Below, piece by piece: positions 1-11,419 of a stretch of DNA of 53,908 bases. Every line of letters begins with the position of its first letter. The stretch's first letter is position 1. The notes under the pieces are model-generated. The model saw only the letters and a list, made by a program, of their open reading frames with translations. It ran no database searches and was not told the DNA's origin. This stretch comes from Brachionus koreanus. Taxonomy: Eukaryota; Rotifera; Eurotatoria; Ploima; Brachionidae. The position numbers and the translations under genes are program-made. The stretch covers positions 684,859 to 738,766 of the forward strand of contig PJRA01000011.1 in NCBI GenBank assembly GCA_016987375.1, read 5' to 3'.

Positions 1-1072
1 ATTTTCAAATTAGTGCTTTTATTTTTTTTCTTTTGCACTCTAATATTTGTAAAATTTAATATATAAAAAAATCTAGATAAATAAAATAATTCATTTCTAA
101 ACTTTTGCAACATACTGTATTAGAATATGCATATTTAAGCATGAGTTATTAAAGCTTGAAGACAGGTTTTTTTATTCGAATCTTTGACCGATCTAGTAAA
201 AAAAATTTTTTTTACTTAACCGAAAAAACACAATTTCATAGGTTTTTAGGTAAGCAGATTAATAATTTAAAGTCGGTTCTTTGAAATTCAGATAGTGCGG
301 TAGTTTTGCTATGCACGAACCTTAATTTTTGCAAAAAATATATCCTTTTTCATTTTAGTATTTTAGTACTAAAATTTCACACTGCCCATGTATCATTGTT
401 TCTTTATTTAAAGTTTGCGAAATGCAAAACTTCCAAACCTTCTCCAGATAAAGTTTTCGATCACATCTTCGAATTCCACGTATATAAAAACCTATAACTA
501 GCATAATATAAAATTCGGAAAAATTTCGACATTTTTTAACTTTTTCGAGAATATCTTAACACTTTACCTAAATATTTTTATACAAATTCTGAAACTAGAC
601 AAGTATCTGAGCAAAATTATGGTTTTACTTTTTTTATTTGTTAAGTTTAAAAATTTTTAAAAACAGAATGTGAAGATAGTGTGGAAGTTTTGCATCGGGC
701 GGCTTTTTTGTAATAATTAAATTAAATTTTTAAAGAAATTCAGTAAATTAATATTGTTTGTACGATGTCAATATTTTGGAAAAAATTTAAATCAATTTCC
801 TTAAAACGGGGCTTACAGAAAGTCTATAGTCATTTGAACAATACCCAGCAAAACAAGAAAATTATTTAAAAATATATTCTACATTAGTAAAATAATAATT
901 GGTATAATTATTTATAAGATTAAAAGAAATTTTATATTCAGAATGCTGATGATATAAATTTCTTAATATTTTAATATTGCAATTTTTAACTTTAAAATTT
1001 AATTTTTAATTTTTCTGGTAAACAAGAGAAAATCAATAGAGAAATTAGATAAATAAAATAACTCATAGTTAC
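1..1072. other. AT-rich intron sequence, no exon found
   Basis: This should be an intron of the MAP4K gene, because the last exon seen (ending at 1073) finishes in mid-codon at a GTAACT donor. I searched the minus strand for the next citron-homology exon and found none, so the 3' part of the gene lies beyond the left edge. The stretch is mostly A/T runs. One feature stands out: about 33 bp near 420-452 resembles the reverse complement of about 665-697 (shared core TGCAAAACTTCCA), a weak inverted repeat. Confidence 0.5.
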
Positions 1073-4000
1073 TTTTTGACAAATTTTTCAAGTCGTTCGG
1101 GTAAAAATGACCTATGATTGGTATGTTTTTGTTGTGTTAATGAAATAAGATCATGTCGATACAAACCATTGTATTTACTAGACACGGACATTAGCACATC
1201 TTTCATTACGAAGAGCCAAATAGTTCGTTTAGCATAAACCTAATAAAAAAAGTAAATAAATTAATTAAATAATTAGTGCTATAAATTACCAGCTCCAAAG
1301 TAGAATCCCCGTTGAAGTAAGTCTTTAAATTAAGACAATAAATGCCTAAATCACTACCAAACAGAATGAGTTGATCTTTGGTATCAGGGTGTATCCATGT
1401 TGAAGCACAATGTATAACCAACGGACACTGATCAAATATTTTAACCAAACCAGCACCCATTTTAACTTTGGGAATCGGTGGTAAACCATTGAACTGATTT
1501 GTTGAAAGAATTGTAGATGATTGTGAACTAAGCGAACCAGTGAATTCCGATTGTTGCTGTTTAAGCAATTTTCCACTATGCTTGCGTCTTGGTGGAACAA
1601 CTGGAGGACCACTTTCATTTGACGGGCATTCATTACAATTAACTTGAAAAAATCAATAAAAAAAATGCAATTTAAATTTCAAAATTACGAGTCAGGCTTG
1701 ATTTTATAGTTTGGCTATTTGATTGATTTATCTTATCTGAGGTGAGTGTACCATAAGGATCATACTAAATAAAATAAAATAAATTTACAATAAATTATTT
1801 GAATTAAAACAAATTAGCTACCTGTCTAGCATTCGATGCTTCAGTTGTCCTTAAAAAAATTTAAAAAAATTTTAATTTTTTCTCATTTATGAAAATTGTG
1901 TCTTTTTTTTTCAAAATAAACAAGGCTTTTAGAATAATATTTTAATATAGTCTAGCCTCTAAAATTTTAAATGTAACATGCAAATGAAATTTTTTTCCAA
2001 AAAAATTGATGCTAATTATTTCATCGATATTTATTAATGTAGAAACATATTAACTAAAATCCTATAACTAAACATATACAATATCAGCTACTGGTTATCA
2101 TTATTTTCAAAAGTCCCATCAGCTCTTATTATTGCATTTGCTCTTATTATTCCAAATAATTAAATATAATTTAGAGCGATAAGCTTTAAATAATCATATT
2201 TAAAATAATCTTCTTTCAAAGATTCAAACATTATGCAAAAAAAGGATAAAATATCAATATTATATAATTGATTATTGATTTAAATTTCTAAAAAAAAATA
2301 AACTTAAAATTTTATTTTAAATAAATAAAGTGCAACAAAATATTTTGCCTAATATGTAGAATCCTTTTAAAAATATTGTATTTTAGTAGATTTCAAATAA
2401 TCAAAAAAAGAAGAATTTTTGTTTTGTTTGCTTTGGAATACAATTTACATATTCGAATTTCACAATTCCAGTTTTAATTAGAAAATTTTTAACTTTTTGT
2501 TTTGAAAATTTTGTATAATTTCACAAGGCCAAAAAATTAAAAAAATAAGATAAAAAGAAATAAGGTAAATTAATGAGGTAAGACTTAAAACAAAGTTAAT
2601 GTTTTTCTTAATTTTATTATGAGAACAAAATAATTTGAGAAATTTCTTTTTGATAAAGCCATTAAAAAAGCTTCAAAAGGGCTATCACATACTAGGAGAT
2701 CAAAAATTGATTGCAAAACTATAGATCACAAGATTATTTGGTCAAGAAAGTCTAATTTGGTAATTAAAAATTTTAAATAAATTTAGATAAAGATTTTTAA
2801 AACTAAAATTTTAAATTTATTTTCCAAATATTATAGTCAAATTTAGCAAATATATTTATTATGTATTTGACCAATATGAATATAACGACTCATGGTACCT
2901 TTAGCCTAAAAGCAGAAAAAATTTCAATTAAATATGCTTTTAGATGTTATCATTGCATTTGTCTCATGTATGTAATTCAAAAGATTTTCTTTCTTATTCT
3001 AAATAGATTTATATTAAAAAATAAGTTATCATAAATAAAATCCGTGTATCAGATGTGATCAAAATATTAAAAATTACATAAATTGTGACCATTGATTTGA
3101 TGGTCAGTATTGGTCACCTAATAAATGTTCCATAACCCATTAGAATAAAAAAAAAACATTTTTTGAAAAATTACTACGTGTCTACCTTACATGTTTGTTA
3201 TATTTTTAAATTAAAAATAAACAAAACTTTAAATAATTTTTCAAAAATTTAAAATTTGGTTAAAAACTGTTTGATTACAAATAATATACACTTTCTATAA
3301 ACAATTTTTTACTTGTCCGCATTAGCTTTAAAAAGTTAACAAAACTTACTTTATTTCATGATGCTTACTGTTTTGTCCATTCTATTAGAAATATTAAATT
3401 GTAAATTTAAGTTAAAATTAGAATAAAAATTTATACGGAATAGTTTTTATGATCAGTCAAGTTTGAAGATGGTATTTCGTTTTGTTTTTTGTTTGATATG
3501 CGTCTGGGAGCATTTACCACAATATCCTTTTAAAAATAAGATTATAAAAAATAAGTAAAAAATTTTAAGTACTGGCTCGTCATCATCCTCATCAGATCTA
3601 GCGGCTAAAGTAGGTCCATTGCGATACAAATCAAGAATTTCTTTTCCCAATCTATTCGAATAATCTCCAAGAAGAAATTGATGCTCTAGAAGTTTTTCAG
3701 CACTAGGCCTTTTTTTGGGATTTTTGGTCAAAGCTACTTTAATAAAACTATGAAAACTGGACGACCATTTCTCTTTTTCTTTGAGAGTAGGAGGCTTGAA
3801 GCCCGATTTGGACATAATGAACAGTGCTCGCATGGGATGCAAATTAAAATTAGGTGGTTGAAGCTCTGCTAATTCAATTGCAGTTATGCCAACAGCCCAA
3901 ATATCACATTGCTGGTTATATCCTCCTTTTCGTTCCACAGCTGCAACTTCTGGCGCCATCCAATAAGGGGTACCAATAAACGACTTTCGTTTAGCAAGCG

Positions 4001-4679
4001 TAGCTGTTATTTGTGCCGATACACCAAAATCAGCCAATTTGACATCACCTTCATCAGTAAGCAATATATTGGCTCCTTTAATATCTCTATGCATTTTCCC
4101 CATATTGTGTAAATACTGCAGCCCCTTAAGGGTTTCACGACACACGTAGCCAATTTGAGTTTCAGTGAGAGCACCAGTTACTTTTAAATTAAATTTTAAT
4201 TTTTTTTTAAGAAAAACTAAAAATTTTACTATTATAAATGTCCTGAAGAGATCCTCCACCACAAAATTCCATGGCTATCCACAATTTATCTCTTCTTAAA
4301 CAAAAAAAGTTAAACATAATTTTTTTTTTGATTTTTATAAACCTTAAATAGGAACCAAAATATGCGATTATGTTCGGATGCTTGCAGTCCCTTAGCATAA
4401 ATATCTCTTGCTGTACGACAGTAAAGTCATCGCCTGTTTATTTTCGAAGTTTTAAAAAGATAGAATACTTTTATGAACAAAAAAACCTGGCTCAAGTTTG
4501 ACTGCTTTGATGGCCGCCAGCTCTCCAGTGTGAATGTTTCTGGCCTTGTACACCTCACCATATGTGCCACTGCCGACTCGTTGTATAAGTTCATAGTCGT
4601 CTTGTGGGTTCTTTCGCTGAATCACACTCGAATCAACAATCCTGCTGTTGCTCATCGATTGATTCAATATGTTAGACAT
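1073..4679 (-). CDS. hppy: MAP4K3/5-type germinal centre kinase (happyhour-like), 3' partial
   Basis: Ste20-family MAP4 kinase that acts upstream of JNK and in TOR/Hippo signalling in animals (family knowledge). Exons by eye on the minus strand: 4679-4487, 4433-4343, 4294-4230, 4180-3573, 3526-3437, possibly 2142-2092, then 1849-1822, 1764-1689, 1642-1290 and 1239-1073. The kinase domain is intact: glycine loop GSGTYGEV (residues 36-43), K58 in AAIK, HRD with D149, DFG with D167, GTPYWMAPE ending at E194. An acidic DEDDDEP stretch and a linker with PPVVPPRRK follow. The citron homology (CNH) domain starts at [13 protein letters not shown] and includes [14 protein letters not shown]. The rest of CNH is outside the window. 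The 28-bp exon fits both flanking phases; other linker exons between 3437 and 1849 may be missing from this model. The ATG at 4679 gives a normal short N-terminus before the kinase. MAP4K3, MAP4K5 and fly happyhour are the closest families I recognise. Confidence 0.9.
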
Positions 4680-6767
4680 TTTCGACTCAAATAGTGGCTA
4701 AGCTAATAGCTCATCTTGATACCTTGTGGTCAAGTGATTAGTCAAATAATTAGGATTACAAGTTATTTAAAAAAAACACAATTCAAATAAGATATATTTA
4801 AAAGTTAATCAAATGTTTTTTTAATTTATTATTATAATTTTAATATCCTATTCACTCGAAGTATAACAAGTTAATATATATTATATTTTAGAACTAGTCT
4901 ATATAAGACTTAATTATTTAGCGAGATATTTGATGCAGGAGATCCAAAAAAATTTTATACGCACAGATTAAATTTATTTTTTAGTTTTTGAAATAATTCT
5001 TTATATGTCTTATTATTAATATTCGATCCAAATTGGAGTTTTTAATTATACAAGACAATTTTTTCTTGCTTTGTTATTAATTTTTAAAGTTCATCTGTCA
5101 AATGAATATAAGTTTTATTTATTTATAGTTAATAAAAAATTCATTTATGTTTTTTAATTAATTAAAAAATTAAAAAACTGAGATAACAAAATAATGAATA
5201 AAAAATTTTAATTCAAAAGCAAATAAGTTGGATTATTATAATCAAATTTTTGGATTTTCAAGTGATTTTATCAGGATTGTTAAGTTATTTAAGACATCAA
5301 TCACCAGATTTTTTTTCAATGTTCTGTCATCTGATTAAATTTATTTTAAGACCTCACCATAAGAATGAATGATCCTATGAAATAATTTTTGTAGGAAGAA
5401 CGTTGAAAAGTTGGTAATTTTCTTAATTTAGACGTTATTTGTTTCCACAAAAAAATTTCAAATTTTAACATTTAAAATTTAAAGTTCCACTTTTTTTAAG
5501 TATTAACCTTAAAATTCCTAAAATAATTTTTTCTTGATGACTAAATAAACTAGACTAAGAATTTTAAATTATATCTTTTTAAAACAAATAGTAGAATGAA
5601 TAAAATTTAATCCTAACAGCTTAAAATGGTAGATTGACGTTTGGATGGTGTAAACACGCTTTATCAACTGCTTTAACTCATTGCTTGAACTAGCTCCAAG
5701 CTTTCTTCCTGATACTAAATGAGGTTCAATATTTATAGATGCTTTTTGAAAGAAAAATAGTTTTGTTTATCTTCTTTGTACAATTCCTTTAGTTGCTATG
5801 GCTTTCATTGGTTTCCAATATGGCATTGAGGATTTTGAAACTTAAAATAATAAAAAATTTTAAATTTGAATTACTTTGAATTTCTAAAAATCTAGAATTG
5901 ATTGTGCAATGTTCCGTTTGTTCCTATAGGTAAAGTAAAATTTTTGATCAAATTTCATTTTTTAAATTCGACCAAAATATATAAAATGGGAATTCAAATT
6001 TTTTTTTAATATTTCAAAGCCTTGTTTTAAAACAAACACAAAATTAAACCCTTATTAGATTAAAAAAAAACCTTGGTTATTTTTAAAATTAAATAAAGCT
6101 AATGCAATTTTTTTGGAGCTTTACTGGAGTCAAGTTTAACTTTTGGTTTGAATAAAGTCGAAAAAAAAAAATTTATCAATTTAATTTAATTAAAAAAATT
6201 TTTTTAATAAATAAATTAAGTCCACCGAAGGTTCTAGAGTTTTATTTTTCTTTTAATCTGAGCTATTTTTTTATTTTTGTCAATCTATGGCATTGTGAAT
6301 TTTGGAATATAAATCAAAAATAAAAATTTTAAATTAAAAAAAAAACAAAATTTTCTTTCTTGTCTTTTTGAAATTAGCAAAAATTTTTAAAAAATAGCTT
6401 GAAAATTGGCTTTTTACTAGTTTCTCTAAAATTAATTGTAAAATTTCGTAAAATTACGAAAATTAACGTAAATTTACCGCTCCCTACTAGTGTTAAGTTA
6501 CGTAAATTTACGAAAAAAGTGATCATTTTACATAAAATGTCAAATCAGCACTTAAAATAAAATTTTTTTTTGAAAACATTATCTATAACAGAAGTGAATT
6601 TGTTACCAATTAATTTTTGTATATTAAAATTGATCTCATCATAAAAGACATTATCAATTATGTTAAAGGACAAGAATTGTATCTAGATTCTCATATCACT
6701 TTTCTCTACTGAATTTATTTTACCATAATGACTAAATAAAATTTAGCAAAAGCAAAAATAAATTTCT

Positions 6768-6896
6768 GTGATGCCATCAAATTTGAAAATTTTTAAGATG
6801 AGGCTGAGGTGGAGGTTCAAGTTTTATTAGCTAAAAGATTTTTTTTGAAAAATTATCAGTCTCATCTTTGAATTTTTACAAATTTGATGGCATCAC
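6768..6896. repeat. Foldback hairpin with about 40-bp inverted arms
   Basis: The left arm (6768-6807) starts GTGATGCCATCAAATTTG and ends AGATGAGGCTGA. The right arm (6856-6896) is its reverse complement with only a few mismatches, beginning TCAGTCTCATCT and ending CAAATTTGATGGCATCAC. The loop is about 48 nt. The arms are too long and the loop too large for a typical animal pre-miRNA, so a small foldback or MITE-like element is the better reading. No target-site duplication was obvious. Confidence 0.7.
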
Positions 6897-7337
6897 TGTT
6901 TAATGAAATTCTAAATTCTTAAGCAAAAAATTTAAAATATTTTTTTTAAATAAAGCTCGCGCAGTATAACTACAAAATCCAAAATAAAATTTTAAATACT
7001 AATAAACTAGAGTTGAATGATAAATCTTAGGGGATACTGTCCATGTGAACAAATAAAGTTATGAACAAGAAAATACTGAAAAGATAGATTTTAATAAAAA
7101 ACAGCAACCGACTTTTATGAAGTCTAAAAAACTTGAAATTATGGGGGAAAAAATGGGATAAAAATCATATTTGAATATCACTGTGAACTAAGTCCTTTTA
7201 AGGGCCTATGATGTTGTCTTAAATAAAATATTCGTATTTGAGCAGATCAGAATTTTGATAAAATAATAAATCAAAAAATTTATTGATGATGCTTGAGAAG
7301 AAAGATATTTTAAAAAATTTATTTCTTTTTTATTTTG

Positions 7338-7445
7338 AAAACTAGCACAAAGATTATGGAGATCGGTTGATGCCTATTACAAGGGATCAACCTATGGTGA
7401 ATTACTTAAGGCATATTTTCATGTAAAACTGAGGCAAATCATCAA
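7338..7445 (+). pseudogene. Short coding-like fragment, probably decayed
   Basis: A 35-codon open stretch between stops, with amino-acid composition unlike the surrounding A/T runs. It includes RLWRSVDAYYKGSTYGELL and ends at TAA near 7445. There is no ATG at its start and no convincing neighbouring exon. It could be a transposase remnant or a chance open frame; I do not recognise the family. Confidence 0.25.
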
Positions 7446-7740
7446 CAATATTTAAAAAATAAAATTCATTGCTATAATTAGTTAAATGTATTTTTTTGAG
7501 CAATATTTTTTAAATATAATTTAATAAATTTTTTCTAAAAATTGGACCATTTTTGAGCGATTTTAAAAATTCGTAAACTAAAAAAATAAAACCATAGTTT
7601 TGTTCAGAATTTGGATAAAAATACACAAATTAATGCTTTGGAAAATGTAATTCTCGAAAAAATTTAAATAAAAATTAAAAGATTAAAAATTTTTCCAAAA
7701 TTTTTTCTGAATAATTTAAAGATATTATTCTGATATAAAA

Positions 7741-7830
7741 AGGCTTAAATAAAATATTTATATAAGGCTGTAAAGTTTCAAACTGATCAAGTCAAAAAAT
7801 TAATTTTTGATCAGAGTCTGAATATAGTAA
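7741..7830. repeat. Dispersed repeat copy, intergenic
   Basis: GGCTGTAAAGTTTCAAAC (7766-7783) is the exact reverse complement of 41978-41995; the following CTGATCAAG...TTTTTGATCAGAGTCTGAAT resembles 46630-46665. It links the three places as one low-copy family of unknown type. Confidence 0.5.
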
Positions 7831-10377
7831 GTTTATCATCGTTCGAACTTTCTGCTTAAAACCATCATTTATCATTTTAAAATGATAGATGATTATTTCT
7901 TTAAAATAATTCATTGCAAAGAAAGAGAATAAATCCCTGTGATTTTAAGCATAATTTAAACAATTTCTAAATCCAAAGCATTTGATTGCTTCCAGTTGAT
8001 AAAGCGAATGTTTTTTAATACGATCAAATATTATCCACAATTTTAGATTGAAATTGAAATTGAAGCCGAGAGACAAAAATGAGCTTTCAAACACTTTGAT
8101 ACTTATTGTAATTTTTCTGTCACTAGATATCACGCTTATGATGATAATAAAACACTCTTTTTCTTTTTATTTAGTATATATATATTTATTGAAACCTTAT
8201 GATAAAAAACTTAATATACTAATTTTGATGCTAATAACAAAATGAAAAACTCATTTTTTAAAAATTTTGATAATATTAATTATATAATTATAATGCAGTC
8301 GGCAAAGGCAGAGTAGAAAAATGAAAAGGACACGTGGACGGCTTATGAGAAGCAAAAAAATATTTTCTTAAAATTATTTTTGTTAAATTAAAATTTTAAA
8401 TGTAATTTATCTTGGAAACATGAATTCAATTAATTTATAAATCAATATTGAATTTCAAAGATATTTTTTTAAAATAATTTATTAAAAAAATTAAACAATT
8501 TTCGACTCAAGAAATTGTCTTGAAAATTTTATCCACAATTAGTGTGAGAATAATCAATATTTTTTTTGAACTAAAGAACAAAAGACTTGTAGTTAAACTA
8601 AAAAAGGAATAGGGAATTAGAAAATTTTTTCTATTTCATGATATTTCAAACAGCGAAAACAGTTTGAAATTTTTCAAATGAATTCATGACACTTTTATTT
8701 TAAAATTTAATTCAAAGCAAACACAAAATGGGATTACATTTTTAAAATAAATTAGAAAAATTATTCGAAAAATAACTTAAGACTTTATGAAAAAAAAATT
8801 AGAATGATTAAAACAGTTTTTAATTATTTTTTCTTTTATTCAAAAATTGATAAATTTAACTCTTTATTTATTAATTTAATGAATAATCAATTTGTTTAAT
8901 TTATCTTGCTTTGTATAGATGAGCACTCCATTTTTTATTTTTCAAACAAAATTTAGCAAATTAATTTTAAAGTTCAAAACTAGTAATAAATAATTTAAAA
9001 TTTAAGTATTGAATTAATTAAACAATACTTTTCTTATTTTTCATATTAAAAAACAAATTTTGCCTTTAAATAAAATCCTTTTCACTTGTAGACAAATAAG
9101 AGACTTAATTTAAAACAAATACAAAGATTTAATTGATTACCTGATCCGTTTTTTCCTTTAATTCTGAAAAAAAAATTTTTTTTCCTAGATTTTTTTTTTT
9201 CAAAATTATCTTCCGGAGAAGATCTTTTGTCTTTTTTCCCATACAATTAATACATCAAATATTTCTTTTTCGATCTCATATTTCAAAATAAACAATTATT
9301 AAACAAATACCTAGGCTAAAATTTAAAATAGTAGCTTTAGAAAATATAAGATGCATTTAAAAATAAATTTTATACTCTTTTTAACTAAAATTAACCATAT
9401 TTTTGATTCATTTTTTTTTGTTCAAATTTAATTTAATTAATGATAAGCTAAAAAATTTAAGGCTTGCTCTTAAAAAATTTTTAATTAGTCGATTGTTGTT
9501 TTAGTATTTTCGATCAATTAGAAAATTTTCAATTTACATAAATTTAGACATAAAATCAATTTTTTTTTCAATTTATGTTCAAAATAAATGTTTAGAAAAA
9601 ATCAAAAAAAATTCAATTTTTAAAAGTTTTTTTAGACTTTTTTAAAAGCTTAACCAATTCAAAACAAACTAATTTTAAAATATTTATAGAAAAAAATATA
9701 AATGATTTTTATCACTTAAAAGTGTAAACTTGTTGAATTATTCAAGTCAATTTTAAAAAGTAAGCTTAGTCAAGTGTATGCACAAATTCCGGTAAAATTT
9801 AGTCTAAAATTAGGTAAACAGGAAATTAAAATGTGGAATGAATAATTTTATTAATCGATTGTATTTTATTGCCTCAATTAGCTTTAACTAAGTGTATGTC
9901 ATAAAAATTTTTAAATTCTGTATAAATCTTAAAAACAAATAGCGCTTAAAATCCACGTATCCGGGTAAAGTTTCATAAATTTTAGAGAAAAATCGATTTT
10001 TTTAAATAAAAATATTAAAGACTAAAATGGGCAATAAATATTTACCAAATTGAAATACTTGCGCTTATTTGTGCCCTTGTCATGTCAATTCCAATCAGAT
10101 AAATATTAAACAAAATAAAAGAATAAATTAATAATTGAAAGTGTAAATTGAGATTGACAAAGCAAATAGTTTATTAAAAATTTAATTTGTTTTTATTTAA
10201 TAAAATTTAATTTTTTAGTTATAAGTAAGCAAACTAATTGAGAAAACAAGTTTGAAATTATGTTTAAAATTTTAGTCAATATTTCTAGAACAGAATTTTT
10301 CATATCACGCAAACATTGATCAAAAAATACATTACATCTTTTTGCGCATTTTTTATTTTTATTAATTATTTATTTGA

Positions 10378-10614
10378 TTAAACTAGCCACAGTAGACAAG
10401 ATAAAGCTATTGAATGAGTAATACCAACAAGATACGATGTGTTAGATAAATTCATAGACTTCAAAGCTAAAAGCTTCAATTTAAGTTTTTTTAAATAATC
10501 TGGTACTTTTGAGAGATTCTTAATTAGCAAATTGAGCACTTGTTCAATTAAAAGACGTTCAAGAAAAATTTTATACTGATGACGAAGTATGAGAAAATAA
10601 TCCACCTGCATCAC
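10378..10614 (-). CDS. Unrecognised 78-aa ORF or terminal exon
   Basis: The ORF starts at ATG ATG CAG and ends at TAA, with mixed codon use and a higher GC than its surroundings. A splice-acceptor-like TTTGATTAAG lies directly before it, so it may be a last exon rather than a whole gene. The N-terminal half has repeated Leu/Lys helices (FLERLLIEQVLNLL), and the C-terminus is a hydrophobic segment (SYLVGITHSIALSCLLWLV), as in a tail-anchored or membrane protein. No upstream exon was found on the minus strand. A 16-bp segment inside it (10573-10588) recurs inverted at 11320-11335. Function unknown. Confidence 0.3.
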   Translation of the reverse strand: MMQVDYFLILRHQYKIFLERLLIEQVLNLLIKNLSKVPDYLKKLKLKLLALKSMNLSNTSYLVGITHSIALSCLLWLV

Positions 10615-11419
10615 TTAATCAAATTTGTCAAATTAAATATATAATAAAATTAAAAGCATTTAACACTTTCCAAGTTTTTTGTCAAGTTAATAGAAAAAAA
10701 ATTCAGTTTTTTAACAGCTGATAAACCGGATAGGAAAAAAAGGAGTATGATGAAAAGTGATGAAACTTGGAGACACTTTTAACATCCGAAAATATTTTAA
10801 AAATATCAAATTTTTTCTTATTAAATTATAACACAAAATTTTTTGAATGAAATCGATTTTTTACAAGTTAATAATTAATTTTTTATTCAAAAGAAAACCA
10901 ACTCCATAGAGATAAAACTTTGGTTTATTGAATGAATGCTATTCCTAAGCGAATAGGCTAATCGATTAAGACTTAACATTCACTTTATTTTAAATTGATT
11001 TCCGGATTTGAAGTTTTCAAATAATTATAAAACCTTTCCGAAATTGCATGCTATAAGAATAATAATCCCTCTTTAAGAAAAAATCGATCTTGCTAAAAAT
11101 AAATTATGGATATAGTGGAAAAATGCTACACAATTAATAAACTTTTTTACCTCAGAATTTTAGCTTTGGATTTGAAAAGGTTTTGTGGAAAATTTAATGA
11201 TGTTTAGAGAATGTTTTAAAAAAGTTTGCCTTGCTAAAAATCTTAGAGATTGAGAACCAAATTCCAAATTTCATTGGAAGATTTCATAATTTCCAGCGTC
11301 AAACACTAAGTGTGCAAAGACTTCGTCATCAGTATCCTTGGAAACTTAAAGATATATAATATTTAAAAATTTTTACCATTTTTTTTTTATTTTTTTTTTT
11401 AATTTTAATAGAATTAAAA

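Larger units (their letters stand above)
4680..11419. other. Gene-poor 6.7-kb intergenic region
   Basis: It lies between the divergently transcribed MAP4K and coiled-coil genes, so it must hold both promoters. Most is A/T homopolymer-rich sequence. Short islands look once-coding. One at about 5650-5880 (minus) contains PYWKPMKAIATKG and, after an in-frame stop, EPHLVSGRKLGASSSNELK. Another at about 7338-7445 (plus) contains LWRSVDAYYKGSTYGELLK. A third is the ORF at 10378-10614. A GC-richer patch near 8297-8345 carries a CACGTG E-box-like site. Near 6460-6535 there are repeated ACGTAAATTTACG-type palindromes; similar sequence recurs near 47930-48060. No complete gene was found. Confidence 0.5.

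Noticed and set aside
1346..1633. 95-codon ORF overlapping the MAP4K CNH exon
   Set aside because: It is the wrong frame; the frame giving [14 protein letters not shown] and correct phases at both splice sites is the real one.
8048..8245. 65-codon ORF rich in Ile/Leu and overlapping opposite-strand ORF
   Set aside because: Low-complexity A/T-driven composition on both strands, no family feature.
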